From positions 1 to 25,465 of the forward strand of contig JBIKYT010000030.1 of the NCBI GenBank assembly GCA_044355095.1: a stretch of DNA of 25,465 nt, written 5' to 3'. How positions within the stretch are numbered: the stretch's first letter is position 1; each line of letters starts with the position of its first letter. Positions 7,012 to 14,296 of the stretch are shown one piece after another. The stretch is from Casp-actino8 sp044355095. GTDB lineage: Bacteria; Actinomycetota; Acidimicrobiia; Acidimicrobiales; Ilumatobacteraceae. Under the pieces are notes generated by a model. The model saw only the letters and a program-made list of their open reading frames with translations. It was not told the origin of the DNA and did not search any database. Both the position numbers and the translations under genes were made by a program.

Positions 7012-8258
7012 TCGGAATCTCGAATCATGAGTGCTGCACAGGTCATACCCGTTGCTTCATCAATCAAGATGGCGGCGCCACCTGGACGATGGCGGTCGTA
7101 GTTGTCAATCACCAAGGGAACCGAAACATTGAGATGCACACGACCCAAGTCGTTGAGCGACAAACTGTTGGCCGGGCTATGCGTTGCTGTTGCTACGTCG
7201 TGGCGCAGTTCAATTGCACTCACGAATGCTTTCGCAGTACGGGTCTGATGCTTGATTATCCAGCGACTGCCAGTTTCGAGCGGCTTGTCAACCATCCACG
7301 AAATGTCTGCGATGATTCGGTCGGTCACAATCGGAGCTTCATTGGCGACAACTGCGACGAGCACATCACCACGACCAATGTCAATGTCATCGGCGAGTTG
7401 CACGCTGATGGCTTCACCAGGCTGCGCAGTATCTTGCGGAACTCCACCGCGATCAATGCCGATCACTGTCGACTGCTGACCACCAGGCAACACGCGCAAG
7501 AGGTCGCCGATCGCGAGCGATCCGCCAGTGAGTCGTCCAGCAAAACCCCGATAGTCGTGATGTTCAGTTGAATACGGGCGAATGACCCACTGCACGGCCA
7601 GTCGTGCACCCACGCTGTGATCGCCAGGAACTTCAATGGTTTCCAACAGATCCAACAACGGCACACCCTTGAACCAAGGCATGTTTGTTGATGAATCCAC
7701 AACGTTGTCACCAAGCAAGGCCGAAATCGGCAATGGATTCAGAACTACTGGTGCCGGCAATGCCTGAGCGTGAGCAGTCGCTTCGGCAACGATGCGGTGG
7801 TACGTGGCTTCATCAAAATCAACGAGGTCCATTTTGTTGACTGCCAAAATCACGAGCTTCACACCCAACAATGAAGCAACAAAGAGGTGCCGGCGAGTTT
7901 GCTCGGTCAAACCGTTTCGCGCATCAACCAACACAATCGCAACATCTGAAGCCGATGCACCAGTGACCATGTTGCGCGTGTACTGAGCGTGGCCTGGTGT
8001 GTCGGCAACAACAAACGTGCGCTTGGGTGTCGCGAAATAGCGATAGGCCACATCAATGGTGATGCCCTGCTCGCGCTCGGCGCGCAAACCATCAGTAAGC
8101 AGTGCGAGGTTCAACGAGCCATCACCATAACGAGTGCTGGCTTTTTCCACAGCCGAGAGCTGATCTTCAAAAACAGTCTTGGTGTCATGCAACAAGCGAC
8201 CGATCAAAGTTGATTTGCCGTCGTCAACTGACCCTGCGGTAGCGATACGTAGAACCAT
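7008..8258 (-). CDS. cysN: Sulfate adenylyltransferase subunit 1 (GTPase)
   Basis: This is the regulatory GTPase subunit of ATP sulfurylase. It couples GTP hydrolysis to making adenosine 5'-phosphosulfate (APS) from sulfate and ATP by CysD. The 416-residue protein is EF-Tu-like: P-loop GSVDDGKS (9-16), G3 DTPGH (86-90) and NKMD (141-144), followed by beta-barrel domains. It has no C-terminal APS kinase (CysC) domain, unlike many actinobacterial CysNC fusions, and no separate cysC is nearby. This fits an APS-using reductase in the same operon. The start codon shares one base with the cysD stop (TGATG), and the end overlaps the next gene by ATGA. Confidence 0.95.
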   Translation of the reverse strand: MVLRIATAGSVDDGKSTLIGRLLHDTKTVFEDQLSAVEKASTRYGDGSLNLALLTDGLRAEREQGITIDVAYRYFATPKRTFVVADTPGHAQYTRNMVTGASASDVAIVLVDARNGLTEQTRRHLFVASLLGVKLVILAVNKMDLVDFDEATYHRIVAEATAHAQALPAPVVLNPLPISALLGDNVVDSSTNMPWFKGVPLLDLLETIEVPGDHSVGARLAVQWVIRPYSTEHHDYRGFAGRLTGGSLAIGDLLRVLPGGQQSTVIGIDRGGVPQDTAQPGEAISVQLADDIDIGRGDVLVAVVANEAPIVTDRIIADISWMVDKPLETGSRWIIKHQTRTAKAFVSAIELRHDVATATHSPANSLSLNDLGRVHLNVSVPLVIDNYDRHRPGGAAILIDEATGMTCAALMIRDSE

Positions 8259-9196
8259 CAGAAATATCCTTCGCGCTTGCGATCTTCCATCGCTGAATCG
8301 GAGAAATTGTCATCGGCACGAGTAGCACCACGTTCGGTGATACGAGCCGCAGCAACTTCAACGAGCACTTCTTCAACGTTGCTTGCTGTTGAACGAACTG
8401 CACCGGTGCAACTCGCGTCACCAACGGTGCGGTAACGAACAGTTTCTTCAAAAGGTGTTTCGCCTGCTTCAAGAACAACGGGCCCACCAACGCTCAACAA
8501 CATGCCGTTGCGCTCGACCACTGTGCGACGGTGCGAGAAATAGATTGATGGCAAAGCCACATTTTCAATGCCGATATATCGCCAGATGTCGAGTTCGGTC
8601 CAGTTTGAAAGCGGGAACGCACGAAGGTGTTCGCCCGGACGAATCTTGGCATTCAACATGTTCCAGGGTTCGGGACGTTGTGCGCGTGGTTCCCATTGAC
8701 CGAAGTGATCGCGGAACGACAAAATGCGCTCTTTGGCACGAGCTTTATCTTCGTCACGACGTCCGCCACCAAATGCTGCATCAAATTTGTGCTCGGCGAT
8801 TGCGTCCAACAAGGTGACCGACTGCAAACGGTTACGACTAGCGCGTGGCCCTGTTTCTTCCACTGCTCGACCCGAATCAATCGACGCTTGGACACTGGCT
8901 ACAACCAGCTTCACGCCATAGTGCTCAACGAGCATGTCGCGGTATGTGATGACTTCTTCAAAGTTGTGACCAGTGTCGACATGCATCACTGGGAAGGGCA
9001 AGCTTCCGGGACGGAAGGCCTTTGCTGCAAGATGCAACAGAACTGCCGAGTCTTTTCCGCCCGAGAACAACAACACTGGGTTACGACATTCAGCGGCAAC
9101 TTCACGAATAATCGTGATTGCTTCGTCTTCGAGTTCGGCCACACTCTGCTTGATTTCAGCTGGCGTTGCTTGTGTTCCACTATCGATCATTGTCAT
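8258..9196 (-). CDS. cysD: Sulfate adenylyltransferase subunit 2
   Basis: This is the catalytic subunit of ATP sulfurylase, a PP-loop ATP pyrophosphatase that adenylylates sulfate. The PP-loop SGGKDS is at residues 45-50 of the 312-residue protein. The blocks HVDTGHNFEEVI, GGGRRDEDKARAKER and FPLSNWTELDIWRYI are diagnostic of CysD. ATG 9196 overlaps the cysH TGA (ATGA) and has AAAGGA about 6 nt upstream, so it is preferred over an in-frame start at 9259 inside cysH. A second ATG at 9190 is also possible. It works as a complex with CysN, whose gene follows with a one-base overlap. Confidence 0.95.
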   Translation of the reverse strand: MTMIDSGTQATPAEIKQSVAELEDEAITIIREVAAECRNPVLLFSGGKDSAVLLHLAAKAFRPGSLPFPVMHVDTGHNFEEVITYRDMLVEHYGVKLVVASVQASIDSGRAVEETGPRASRNRLQSVTLLDAIAEHKFDAAFGGGRRDEDKARAKERILSFRDHFGQWEPRAQRPEPWNMLNAKIRPGEHLRAFPLSNWTELDIWRYIGIENVALPSIYFSHRRTVVERNGMLLSVGGPVVLEAGETPFEETVRYRTVGDASCTGAVRSTASNVEEVLVEVAAARITERGATRADDNFSDSAMEDRKREGYF

Positions 9197-9873
9197 GACT
9201 GTCCTTTCGACGGTGTCGTTACGTGTAATCCGCATTCTGTTTTGTTCTGACCTGCCCAACGGCCGGCGCGCTTATCTTCACCAGGTGCAACTGGTCGCGT
9301 GCACGGCCAGCATCCAATTGATGGATAGCCACGCTCAACGAGTGGGTTGCGCGGTAAATCATTGGCGACGATGTACGCCTCGACGTCTTCATCGCTCCAT
9401 GCGATGAGCGGATTGATTTTTGTCAATTGACGCACATCGTCGTATTGCACGGCTGGCGTTGTGGCACGAGTGGGCCCATCAACTCGACGGATGCCAGTAA
9501 TCCAACCGCTGCGACCTTGCAACGCACGATTGAGAGGTTCAACCTTGCGACGCGCACAACAACCTTCGACATCAAACTGCCATTGATCGTCGGGTTGCAC
9601 GTCTTCAAGTGGACGCACTATCTCTAAGGGAAACTTCAGATGCTTCTGCAACTTTTCGACGAGCCACAAAGTCTCGGCAAAGAGATATTGCGTATCGAGC
9701 AAAACAACTGGAGTTCCGGGAGCGTGCGTCGCAACAAGATGAACTAACACGGGATCTTCAAAACTGGCCGTGAGCACCAAACCCGAACCAAATTCGCGGT
9801 GCGCCCAGGCGACAATTCCGGCGGCATCAGTCTCGGCGATATCGGCCGCGAGGGTGGTCAATGGATCGGTCAT
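9193..9873 (-). CDS. cysH: Phosphoadenylyl/adenylyl-sulfate reductase, APS type
   Basis: The enzyme reduces adenylyl sulfate to sulfite and AMP with thioredoxin as donor. The 226-residue protein carries the four cluster cysteines of the APS-type enzyme (C105-C106 in EGCCARRK and C188-x2-C191 in IGCWPCTRP) and the C-terminal catalytic cysteine C214 in KTECGLH. Because it has the [4Fe-4S] motif and no APS kinase is encoded nearby, APS is the likely substrate and not PAPS. ATG 9873 is chosen because TATCGT lies 7 nt before it, which gives a leaderless start. GTG 9882 is an in-frame alternative. It is the first gene of the seven-gene sulfate operon and is divergent from the TauD-like gene. Confidence 0.93.
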   Translation of the reverse strand: MTDPLTTLAADIAETDAAGIVAWAHREFGSGLVLTASFEDPVLVHLVATHAPGTPVVLLDTQYLFAETLWLVEKLQKHLKFPLEIVRPLEDVQPDDQWQFDVEGCCARRKVEPLNRALQGRSGWITGIRRVDGPTRATTPAVQYDDVRQLTKINPLIAWSDEDVEAYIVANDLPRNPLVERGYPSIGCWPCTRPVAPGEDKRAGRWAGQNKTECGLHVTTPSKGQS

Positions 9874-9886
9874 GAGCCCCACGATA
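9874..9886 (-). promoter_or_regulatory. Leaderless -10 box of the sulfate assimilation operon
   Basis: On the minus strand TATCGT (9886-9881) is followed by GGGGCTC and ATG 9873. One copy of the repeated AGTCAGG motif (9900-9894, minus) falls in the spacer just upstream of the -10 box, a place where a bound protein would block RNA polymerase. Confidence 0.5.
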
Positions 9887-9889
9887 CCT

Positions 9890-10003
9890 AATTCCTGACT
9901 ATTCCCATCATATTTAGAGGATTTTCCAGATTCGGGGTTGCAAGCCTCTGACCAGCACTGTTAAATCTGAGTAACCAAGTCAGGTATATCTCAATTCCTG
10001 ACT
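9890..10003. promoter_or_regulatory. Repeated AGTCAGG/CCTGACT operator candidates between cysH and tauD
   Basis: The 155-bp divergent region holds AATTCCTGACT twice in the same direction (9890-9900 and 9993-10003), and AGTCAGG at 9978-9984. The last two form an inverted repeat, AGTCAGG-N12-CCTGACT. One site abuts the cysH -10 box. Another lies about 9 nt before a TTAGAT hexamer (10013-10018) that could be the tauD -10. This layout suggests one sulfur-responsive regulator acting on both genes. The regulator is not identified. Confidence 0.5.
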
Positions 10004-10028
10004 CAACCGACTTTAGATAGGCCGTCCA

Positions 10029-10934
10029 ATGACTCCGTCAGCCGCTCTTGACACCTGGAAAATTCGACCTCTCACCGGAGCCTTCGGCGCCGAACTCTCG
10101 GCTGGAAATGCTCGTACCGACTTCGCCTCAGGCCAGTTACTCGACCTGCTCGAGAAGCATCTGGTGTTGGTGCTGCGTGACCAGCATTTGAGCCACGCCG
10201 ATCAAGTTGCCCTCGCACATTCAATTGGCGAACCGACTCCCGCACACCCAGTGGTTCCGGGTCATCCCGATCATCCCGAAATTCTTGAACTCGATGGAGC
10301 CAAGGGTGGCAAGAACGCTCGTTGGCATACCGACGTCACATTTGTGGCAACTCCCCCAGCGGGCTCGGTGCTAGTCGCGGACGTCGTTCCCGAATGGGGC
10401 GGCGACACTCTGTGGGCCGATATGCGAACCGCTTATGAACGACTAAGCCCGAGCTTGCAGCAACTTGTTGACGGACTTGAGGCCGTTCACCGCATCTCGC
10501 CACTCGCCTATTGGGGCGAACCGTTTGACTCGGCAATGTCGCGCGACGATGCACAAAAACTTTTTGATGATGCCGCAAAAGTTCCGCCAGTGGTGCACCC
10601 AGTTGTGCGAGTACATCCAAGCACTGGTAAGAAGGCGCTGTTCGTCAACCCTGGCTTCACGACACACATCGTTGGATACTCACGTATTGAAAGCGACAAC
10701 TTGTTGAAGTTGTTGTACGAGCACGCAACACAGCCCGAGTTTGTGGTGCGGCACCACTGGCAACCCGGCGACGTGTTGTTGTGGGATAACCGAGCAACGA
10801 TGCATTATGCATCTGATGATTACGGCACTGCTGAACGTCGCATGCGTCGCGTCACGATTCGAGGCGGCAACACCGTCGGACCGTTAGGTCAGCAAAGCCG
10901 TGTTGTTGCCGATCCGCTCATAACCGTGCGCTAA
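10029..10934 (+). CDS. TauD/TfdA-family alpha-ketoglutarate-dependent dioxygenase
   Basis: This is a non-haem Fe(II) dioxygenase of 301 residues. The iron-binding facial triad is H100-x-D102 (WHTDVTF) and H259 (TMHYAS). An arginine at R270 or R274 in the RRMRRVTIRG block would bind 2-oxoglutarate. Family members oxidise taurine (TauD), alkyl sulfate esters (AtsK) or phenoxyacetates (TfdA), and in the first two cases release sulfite or sulfate for use as a sulfur source. Its divergent pairing with the sulfate reduction operon and the shared AGTCAGG motifs favour a sulfonate or sulfate ester substrate. No sulfonate transporter is in the window. The exact substrate cannot be told from the sequence. 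It ends 14 nt before a strong hairpin. Confidence 0.88.
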   Translation: MTPSAALDTWKIRPLTGAFGAELSAGNARTDFASGQLLDLLEKHLVLVLRDQHLSHADQVALAHSIGEPTPAHPVVPGHPDHPEILELDGAKGGKNARWHTDVTFVATPPAGSVLVADVVPEWGGDTLWADMRTAYERLSPSLQQLVDGLEAVHRISPLAYWGEPFDSAMSRDDAQKLFDDAAKVPPVVHPVVRVHPSTGKKALFVNPGFTTHIVGYSRIESDNLLKLLYEHATQPEFVVRHHWQPGDVLLWDNRATMHYASDDYGTAERRMRRVTIRGGNTVGPLGQQSRVVADPLITVR

Positions 10935-10948
10935 CCCCCTTGGTTAAT

Positions 10949-10992
10949 CTGGTGGCGAAAATGGGCGTATTTACGCCCATTTTCGCCACCAG
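10949..10992. terminator. Perfect 21-bp inverted repeat, probable bidirectional terminator
   Basis: Arms 10949-10969 and 10972-10992 are perfectly complementary, with a 2-nt centre (TT) flanked by TA/TA, so the real loop is probably about 4-6 nt. The repeat lies between the convergent stops of the TauD-like gene (10934) and the MBL-fold gene (10998), as expected of a bidirectional terminator. Neither side has a run of T after the stem, as in many actinobacterial hairpin terminators. It is the only strong intergenic hairpin I found in the window. Confidence 0.7.
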
Positions 10993-10997
10993 AAACA

Positions 10998-11903
10998 CTA
11001 AGGACAGGGCAGCGAGACGACTTGATTTTCGGAAGCCGCGAACACTTCAACACCATGCTTTTCGCCACGGCGTTTGGCGGCTGCGAGTAACTCATCGACA
11101 GCATCATCACTACGCGTTGGATCGTGATGAAACAGAGCCAATTTCTTGACTCCGCATTCAATAGCAACCCACACTGCGTAATCAACCGTGCAGTGACCCC
11201 AGTTACTCTTCATTGTGAATTCTTCAGGCGTGTATTGCGCATCATGAATGAGAAGATCAGCACCTTCACACAATTCGCGCGCACCATCGGTGATTCCCAT
11301 TGACCCGTCTTCGGGCATTTGGTGATCGGGCAAGTAAGCCACACTCGTCGACTCATAGTTCACGCGGAAACCCAAAGTGTTTCCGACGTGTGGAACCAGA
11401 CGACTTTTCACTCTCAGTTGACCGATATGGAAATCGCTGTTAGCCACATCATGAAAGACAAATGTTCCGGGCAGCGATGTCACGCTCACTGGAAACATCG
11501 GTGGTTTGATAATTGCTTCAAAAACTTCTTGCACCGTGCGACCGTCTTCTTGCACCGGCCCAAAAATTTGAAAATGGGCTCCATCGCGAAGTGTCGGCAC
11601 GAAGAATGGCAAACCTTGCACATGATCCCAATGCATATGGGTGAGCAAGCAATGACCTTCAAATGGACCCGTCGCCGGAATCTTGTCACCGCAATAACGC
11701 AACCCAGTTCCGAGGTCAAAAACCAACGGAGGTTGATGTGGCGCGCTCAAACCAACGCATGACGTGTTGCCGCCATAACGCCTCGTGTCATCACCATGGC
11801 AAGGCGTAGAACCGCGCACGCCAAAAAATGTGACATCGATGTTTTGATCTCCCCCGATGAAGGTGAACGCTAAGTGACAAACAGGGGTAAATGAAATGGG
11901 CAA
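10998..11903 (-). CDS. MBL-fold metallo-hydrolase (phosphodiesterase-like)
   Basis: This is a metallo-beta-lactamase-fold hydrolase with the metal motif THMHWDH and later ligands in HVGNT, DAQYT and FHHDP. GVRGSTPCHG at the start and GHCTVDYAV near the C-terminus place it with the cyclic-nucleotide phosphodiesterase/RNase Z-like branch. Conserved sequence begins at DVTFFGVRGSTP (codon at about 11837). No ATG or GTG lies close upstream in frame. The options are TTG 11903 (used here, with a GAAGG about 9 nt before), GTG 11987 (overlapping the divergent gene), or a rare ATC at 11840 with GGGGGAG 8 nt before it. The protein is about 280-302 residues. The substrate is unknown. It converges on the TauD-like gene across the hairpin. 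Confidence 0.85.
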   Translation of the reverse strand: MPISFTPVCHLAFTFIGGDQNIDVTFFGVRGSTPCHGDDTRRYGGNTSCVGLSAPHQPPLVFDLGTGLRYCGDKIPATGPFEGHCLLTHMHWDHVQGLPFFVPTLRDGAHFQIFGPVQEDGRTVQEVFEAIIKPPMFPVSVTSLPGTFVFHDVANSDFHIGQLRVKSRLVPHVGNTLGFRVNYESTSVAYLPDHQMPEDGSMGITDGARELCEGADLLIHDAQYTPEEFTMKSNWGHCTVDYAVWVAIECGVKKLALFHHDPTRSDDAVDELLAAAKRRGEKHGVEVFAASENQVVSLPCP

Positions 11904-11954
11904 AGTAGGTGACCTTCGTCGCAGTTGAGGTGTGCCCCGCAAGCCTCGTACGAG

Positions 11955-11966
11955 TACCGTTTGGCC
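11955..11966 (+). promoter_or_regulatory. Leaderless -10 box of the hydrolase-selenoprotein operon
   Basis: TACCGT (11955-11960) is followed by TTGGCC and ATG 11967. This decides the start of the alpha/beta-hydrolase gene against the upstream in-frame GTG at 11925, and marks the probable promoter for the three-gene unit ending with the selenoprotein. Confidence 0.5.
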
Positions 11967-12851
11967 ATGGGTACGATTTCGCAACACTCCATTCAGACCA
12001 ACGATCTCAATATCTCGTACTTCGCGGCTGGCCTTGATAATGACGGCCCACTAGTGATCTGCCTGCATGGATTCCCGGATTCGGCCCATACCTGGCGCCA
12101 TTTGCTGCCTCGACTTGCCGACGCTGGCTATCGCGCCGTTGCCCCGTTCTTACGTGGCTATGCCCCAACTGAGGTGCCAACTGACGGCCGCTTTCAGACT
12201 GCTGCCTCGGCTATGGATGCCCTCGCTCTTCGTGACGCGCTTGGTGGAGGTGCCGACTCGGTCATCATCGGTCACGACTGGGGCGCCGTCATCACTCATA
12301 TTGCGGCCAACGTACGTCCCGATGCTTTCGCCAAGGTCGTCACCATGGCAGTGCCACCAGGCAATGCCGTAGGTGTTGCTTTCTTGTCGAACCTGGCGCA
12401 GATCAAACGCAGTTGGTACATGTTCTTTTTTCAACACCCATTTGCTGATTTTGTAGTCGGAGCAAACGACCTCGCTTACATCGACATGTTGTGGGCCGAT
12501 TGGTCACCAGGATTTGATGCGACGGAAGAACTTGCACTGCTCAAGCCAAGCCTGCGCGACCCTGCCAACTTGCAAGCAGCTCTCGGTTTCTATCGCGCCA
12601 CACTTGGTGCCGGCTACAACGATCCGGCATTGCAATCGGCACAAGACATGTCGTCAACAATTCCACCGCAACCACTTTTGTATTTGCACGGTCGCACCGA
12701 CGGCTGTATGGGTGCAGAAGTCGCCGAGTTCGCCGCTGCCGAACTGACGTCAAATGCCCGAGCACATTTCGTTGATGGTGCTGGACACTTTTTGCATCTT
12801 GAAAAGCCCAACGAAGTGAACGACATCATCTTGTCGTTCTTGGCCGAGTAA
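11967..12851 (+). CDS. Alpha/beta hydrolase, epoxide hydrolase-like
   Basis: This 294-residue soluble hydrolase has the oxyanion motif HGFPDSAHTW (residues about 35-44), nucleophile Asp in GHDWGAV (near residue 108), an acid Asp in LHGRTDGCM and catalytic His in GAGHFLHLEKP. HGFPDS followed by W, an Asp nucleophile and the lid segment SWYMFFFQHP are typical of the epoxide hydrolase/haloalkane dehalogenase branch. The start at ATG 11967 follows from the TACCGT box 6 nt before. It is 5 nt upstream of the thioredoxin-like gene and probably cotranscribed with it and the selenoprotein. This suggests that the three act on a common, perhaps halogenated or epoxidised, compound. That link is inference. 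Confidence 0.87.
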   Translation: MGTISQHSIQTNDLNISYFAAGLDNDGPLVICLHGFPDSAHTWRHLLPRLADAGYRAVAPFLRGYAPTEVPTDGRFQTAASAMDALALRDALGGGADSVIIGHDWGAVITHIAANVRPDAFAKVVTMAVPPGNAVGVAFLSNLAQIKRSWYMFFFQHPFADFVVGANDLAYIDMLWADWSPGFDATEELALLKPSLRDPANLQAALGFYRATLGAGYNDPALQSAQDMSSTIPPQPLLYLHGRTDGCMGAEVAEFAAAELTSNARAHFVDGAGHFLHLEKPNEVNDIILSFLAE

Positions 12852-12856
12852 ACGTC

Positions 12857-14296
12857 ATGGCACTGCCCGCTCTTCCCGATGGCTTAGTTGTCATCGTTAA
12901 ACGCGAATGCGAAACCTGTCGCATGGTTGTTCCGGTCATTGAACAACTCAATAACGGATCGATTCCAGTCACTGTCTATGTGCAAGATGATCCAACGTTC
13001 CCTGAATCACTTGCGCCGATTCACGATGCCGACCTTTCAATTAGTTGGCATTACGACATTGAAACTGTTCCAACAGTGTTGCGAATTGAAAACGGTGTTG
13101 AGGTTGCGCGAACTGTTGGTTGGGTTCGCGATGAATGGCAACGGGTCACTGGTCAATCAGACCTCGGTCCACAACTGAGCGCGTTTCGTCCAGGGTGCGG
13201 TTCATTGAGTGTTGACCCTGATTTGGTTGACGAATTGCGTGTTCGTTTTGGTGCAACGACTCTTTCGGCCCGTCGTGTTGACATCGCCGAAGCAGAAGAC
13301 GAGTTTGAGGCCATGTTTGATCGCGGTTGGACTGATGGCCTTCCCGTTGTGCCGCCAACCGAACAACGGGTGATGCGCATGCTCACCGGCACTACTCGTC
13401 AACCAACCGATGTTGTCGCCATTGTTCCACCGGACTTAGTCGAGATCACTGTCGAAAAAGTGGCGATCAATGCGGTGATGGCGGGATGCAAACCCGAGTA
13501 CCTGCCATGGGTCATTGCAGGCCTTGAAGCGGTGTGCAACGACACGTTCAACATTCATGGTGTGCTCGCCACCACGATGCCAGTTGGTCCGGTCATCGTG
13601 TGCAACGGACCAGGTACACGTGCCATCGGAATGAACAGTGGTATGAATGTTTTCGGACAAGGCAATCGCGCCAATCTCACCATCGGACGAGCAATTCAAT
13701 TGATCATTCGCAATATCGGTGGTGGTCGTCCCGGAGAAGTTGATCGTGCAACGCATGGCAATCCCGGAAAAATCTCGTTCTGCTTCGCCGAAGATGAGTT
13801 GGGTTCACCGTGGAGCACCCTTGCCGAAAGTCGTGGGTTGTCGCGAAGCACAGATGCGGTCACTGTTTTCCCCGGCGAAGGACCACGATGCGTTGTTGAT
13901 CAACTCGCGCGCGATCCCGAAAGTCTGACGAATACTTTCGCCGCATGTCTGCGAACACTGCACAATCCGAAATCGGTTTTGGCCTTTGATGCCATCGTGG
14001 TGATGGGACCCGAGCACGCACGTGTGTATGCCGAAGCAGGCTGGGATCGCGATCGAGTTCTCGAAGAGATACACGCCCGCCTCCAGATACCAGGCAGCGA
14101 ACTCATCAGAGGTGCTGGCGGAATTGCCGAAGGCGTCCCCGAACGCCTGAACGGCATCACGTTGCCTAAATTCCGACCAGGTGGACTACTTCTTGTTCAT
14201 GCAGGCGGAGGTGCTGGCCTTTTCTCTGCCATTATTGGTGGATGGGCTAACGGCGACGTTGGAAGCCAACCAGTGACGAAAGAGGTGTTGCCGTGA
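12857..14296 (+). CDS. Two-domain protein: thioredoxin-like N-terminus fused to a UGSC-partner domain
   Basis: This 479-residue protein has an N-terminal thioredoxin-like domain (about 1-100) with C18-x2-C21 (KRECETC) and a VPT cis-proline (P72), then a linker with RPGCGS (C114). The large C-terminal domain (about 140-479) contains GWTDGLPVVPPT, a glycine-rich block IRNIGGGRPGEVDRATHGNPGK, and a conserved tail GGGAGLFSAIIGGWANGDVGSQPVTKEV. I recall such sequences beside or fused to UGSC family (seleno)proteins, but know of no assigned reaction. The stop codon overlaps the start of the selenoprotein gene (GTGA), so the two products are probably made in equal amounts and interact. The thioredoxin-like part may reduce the selenenyl-sulfide of its partner. 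No membrane segment or signal peptide is visible. Confidence 0.75.
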   Translation: MALPALPDGLVVIVKRECETCRMVVPVIEQLNNGSIPVTVYVQDDPTFPESLAPIHDADLSISWHYDIETVPTVLRIENGVEVARTVGWVRDEWQRVTGQSDLGPQLSAFRPGCGSLSVDPDLVDELRVRFGATTLSARRVDIAEAEDEFEAMFDRGWTDGLPVVPPTEQRVMRMLTGTTRQPTDVVAIVPPDLVEITVEKVAINAVMAGCKPEYLPWVIAGLEAVCNDTFNIHGVLATTMPVGPVIVCNGPGTRAIGMNSGMNVFGQGNRANLTIGRAIQLIIRNIGGGRPGEVDRATHGNPGKISFCFAEDELGSPWSTLAESRGLSRSTDAVTVFPGEGPRCVVDQLARDPESLTNTFAACLRTLHNPKSVLAFDAIVVMGPEHARVYAEAGWDRDRVLEEIHARLQIPGSELIRGAGGIAEGVPERLNGITLPKFRPGGLLLVHAGGGAGLFSAIIGGWANGDVGSQPVTKEVLP

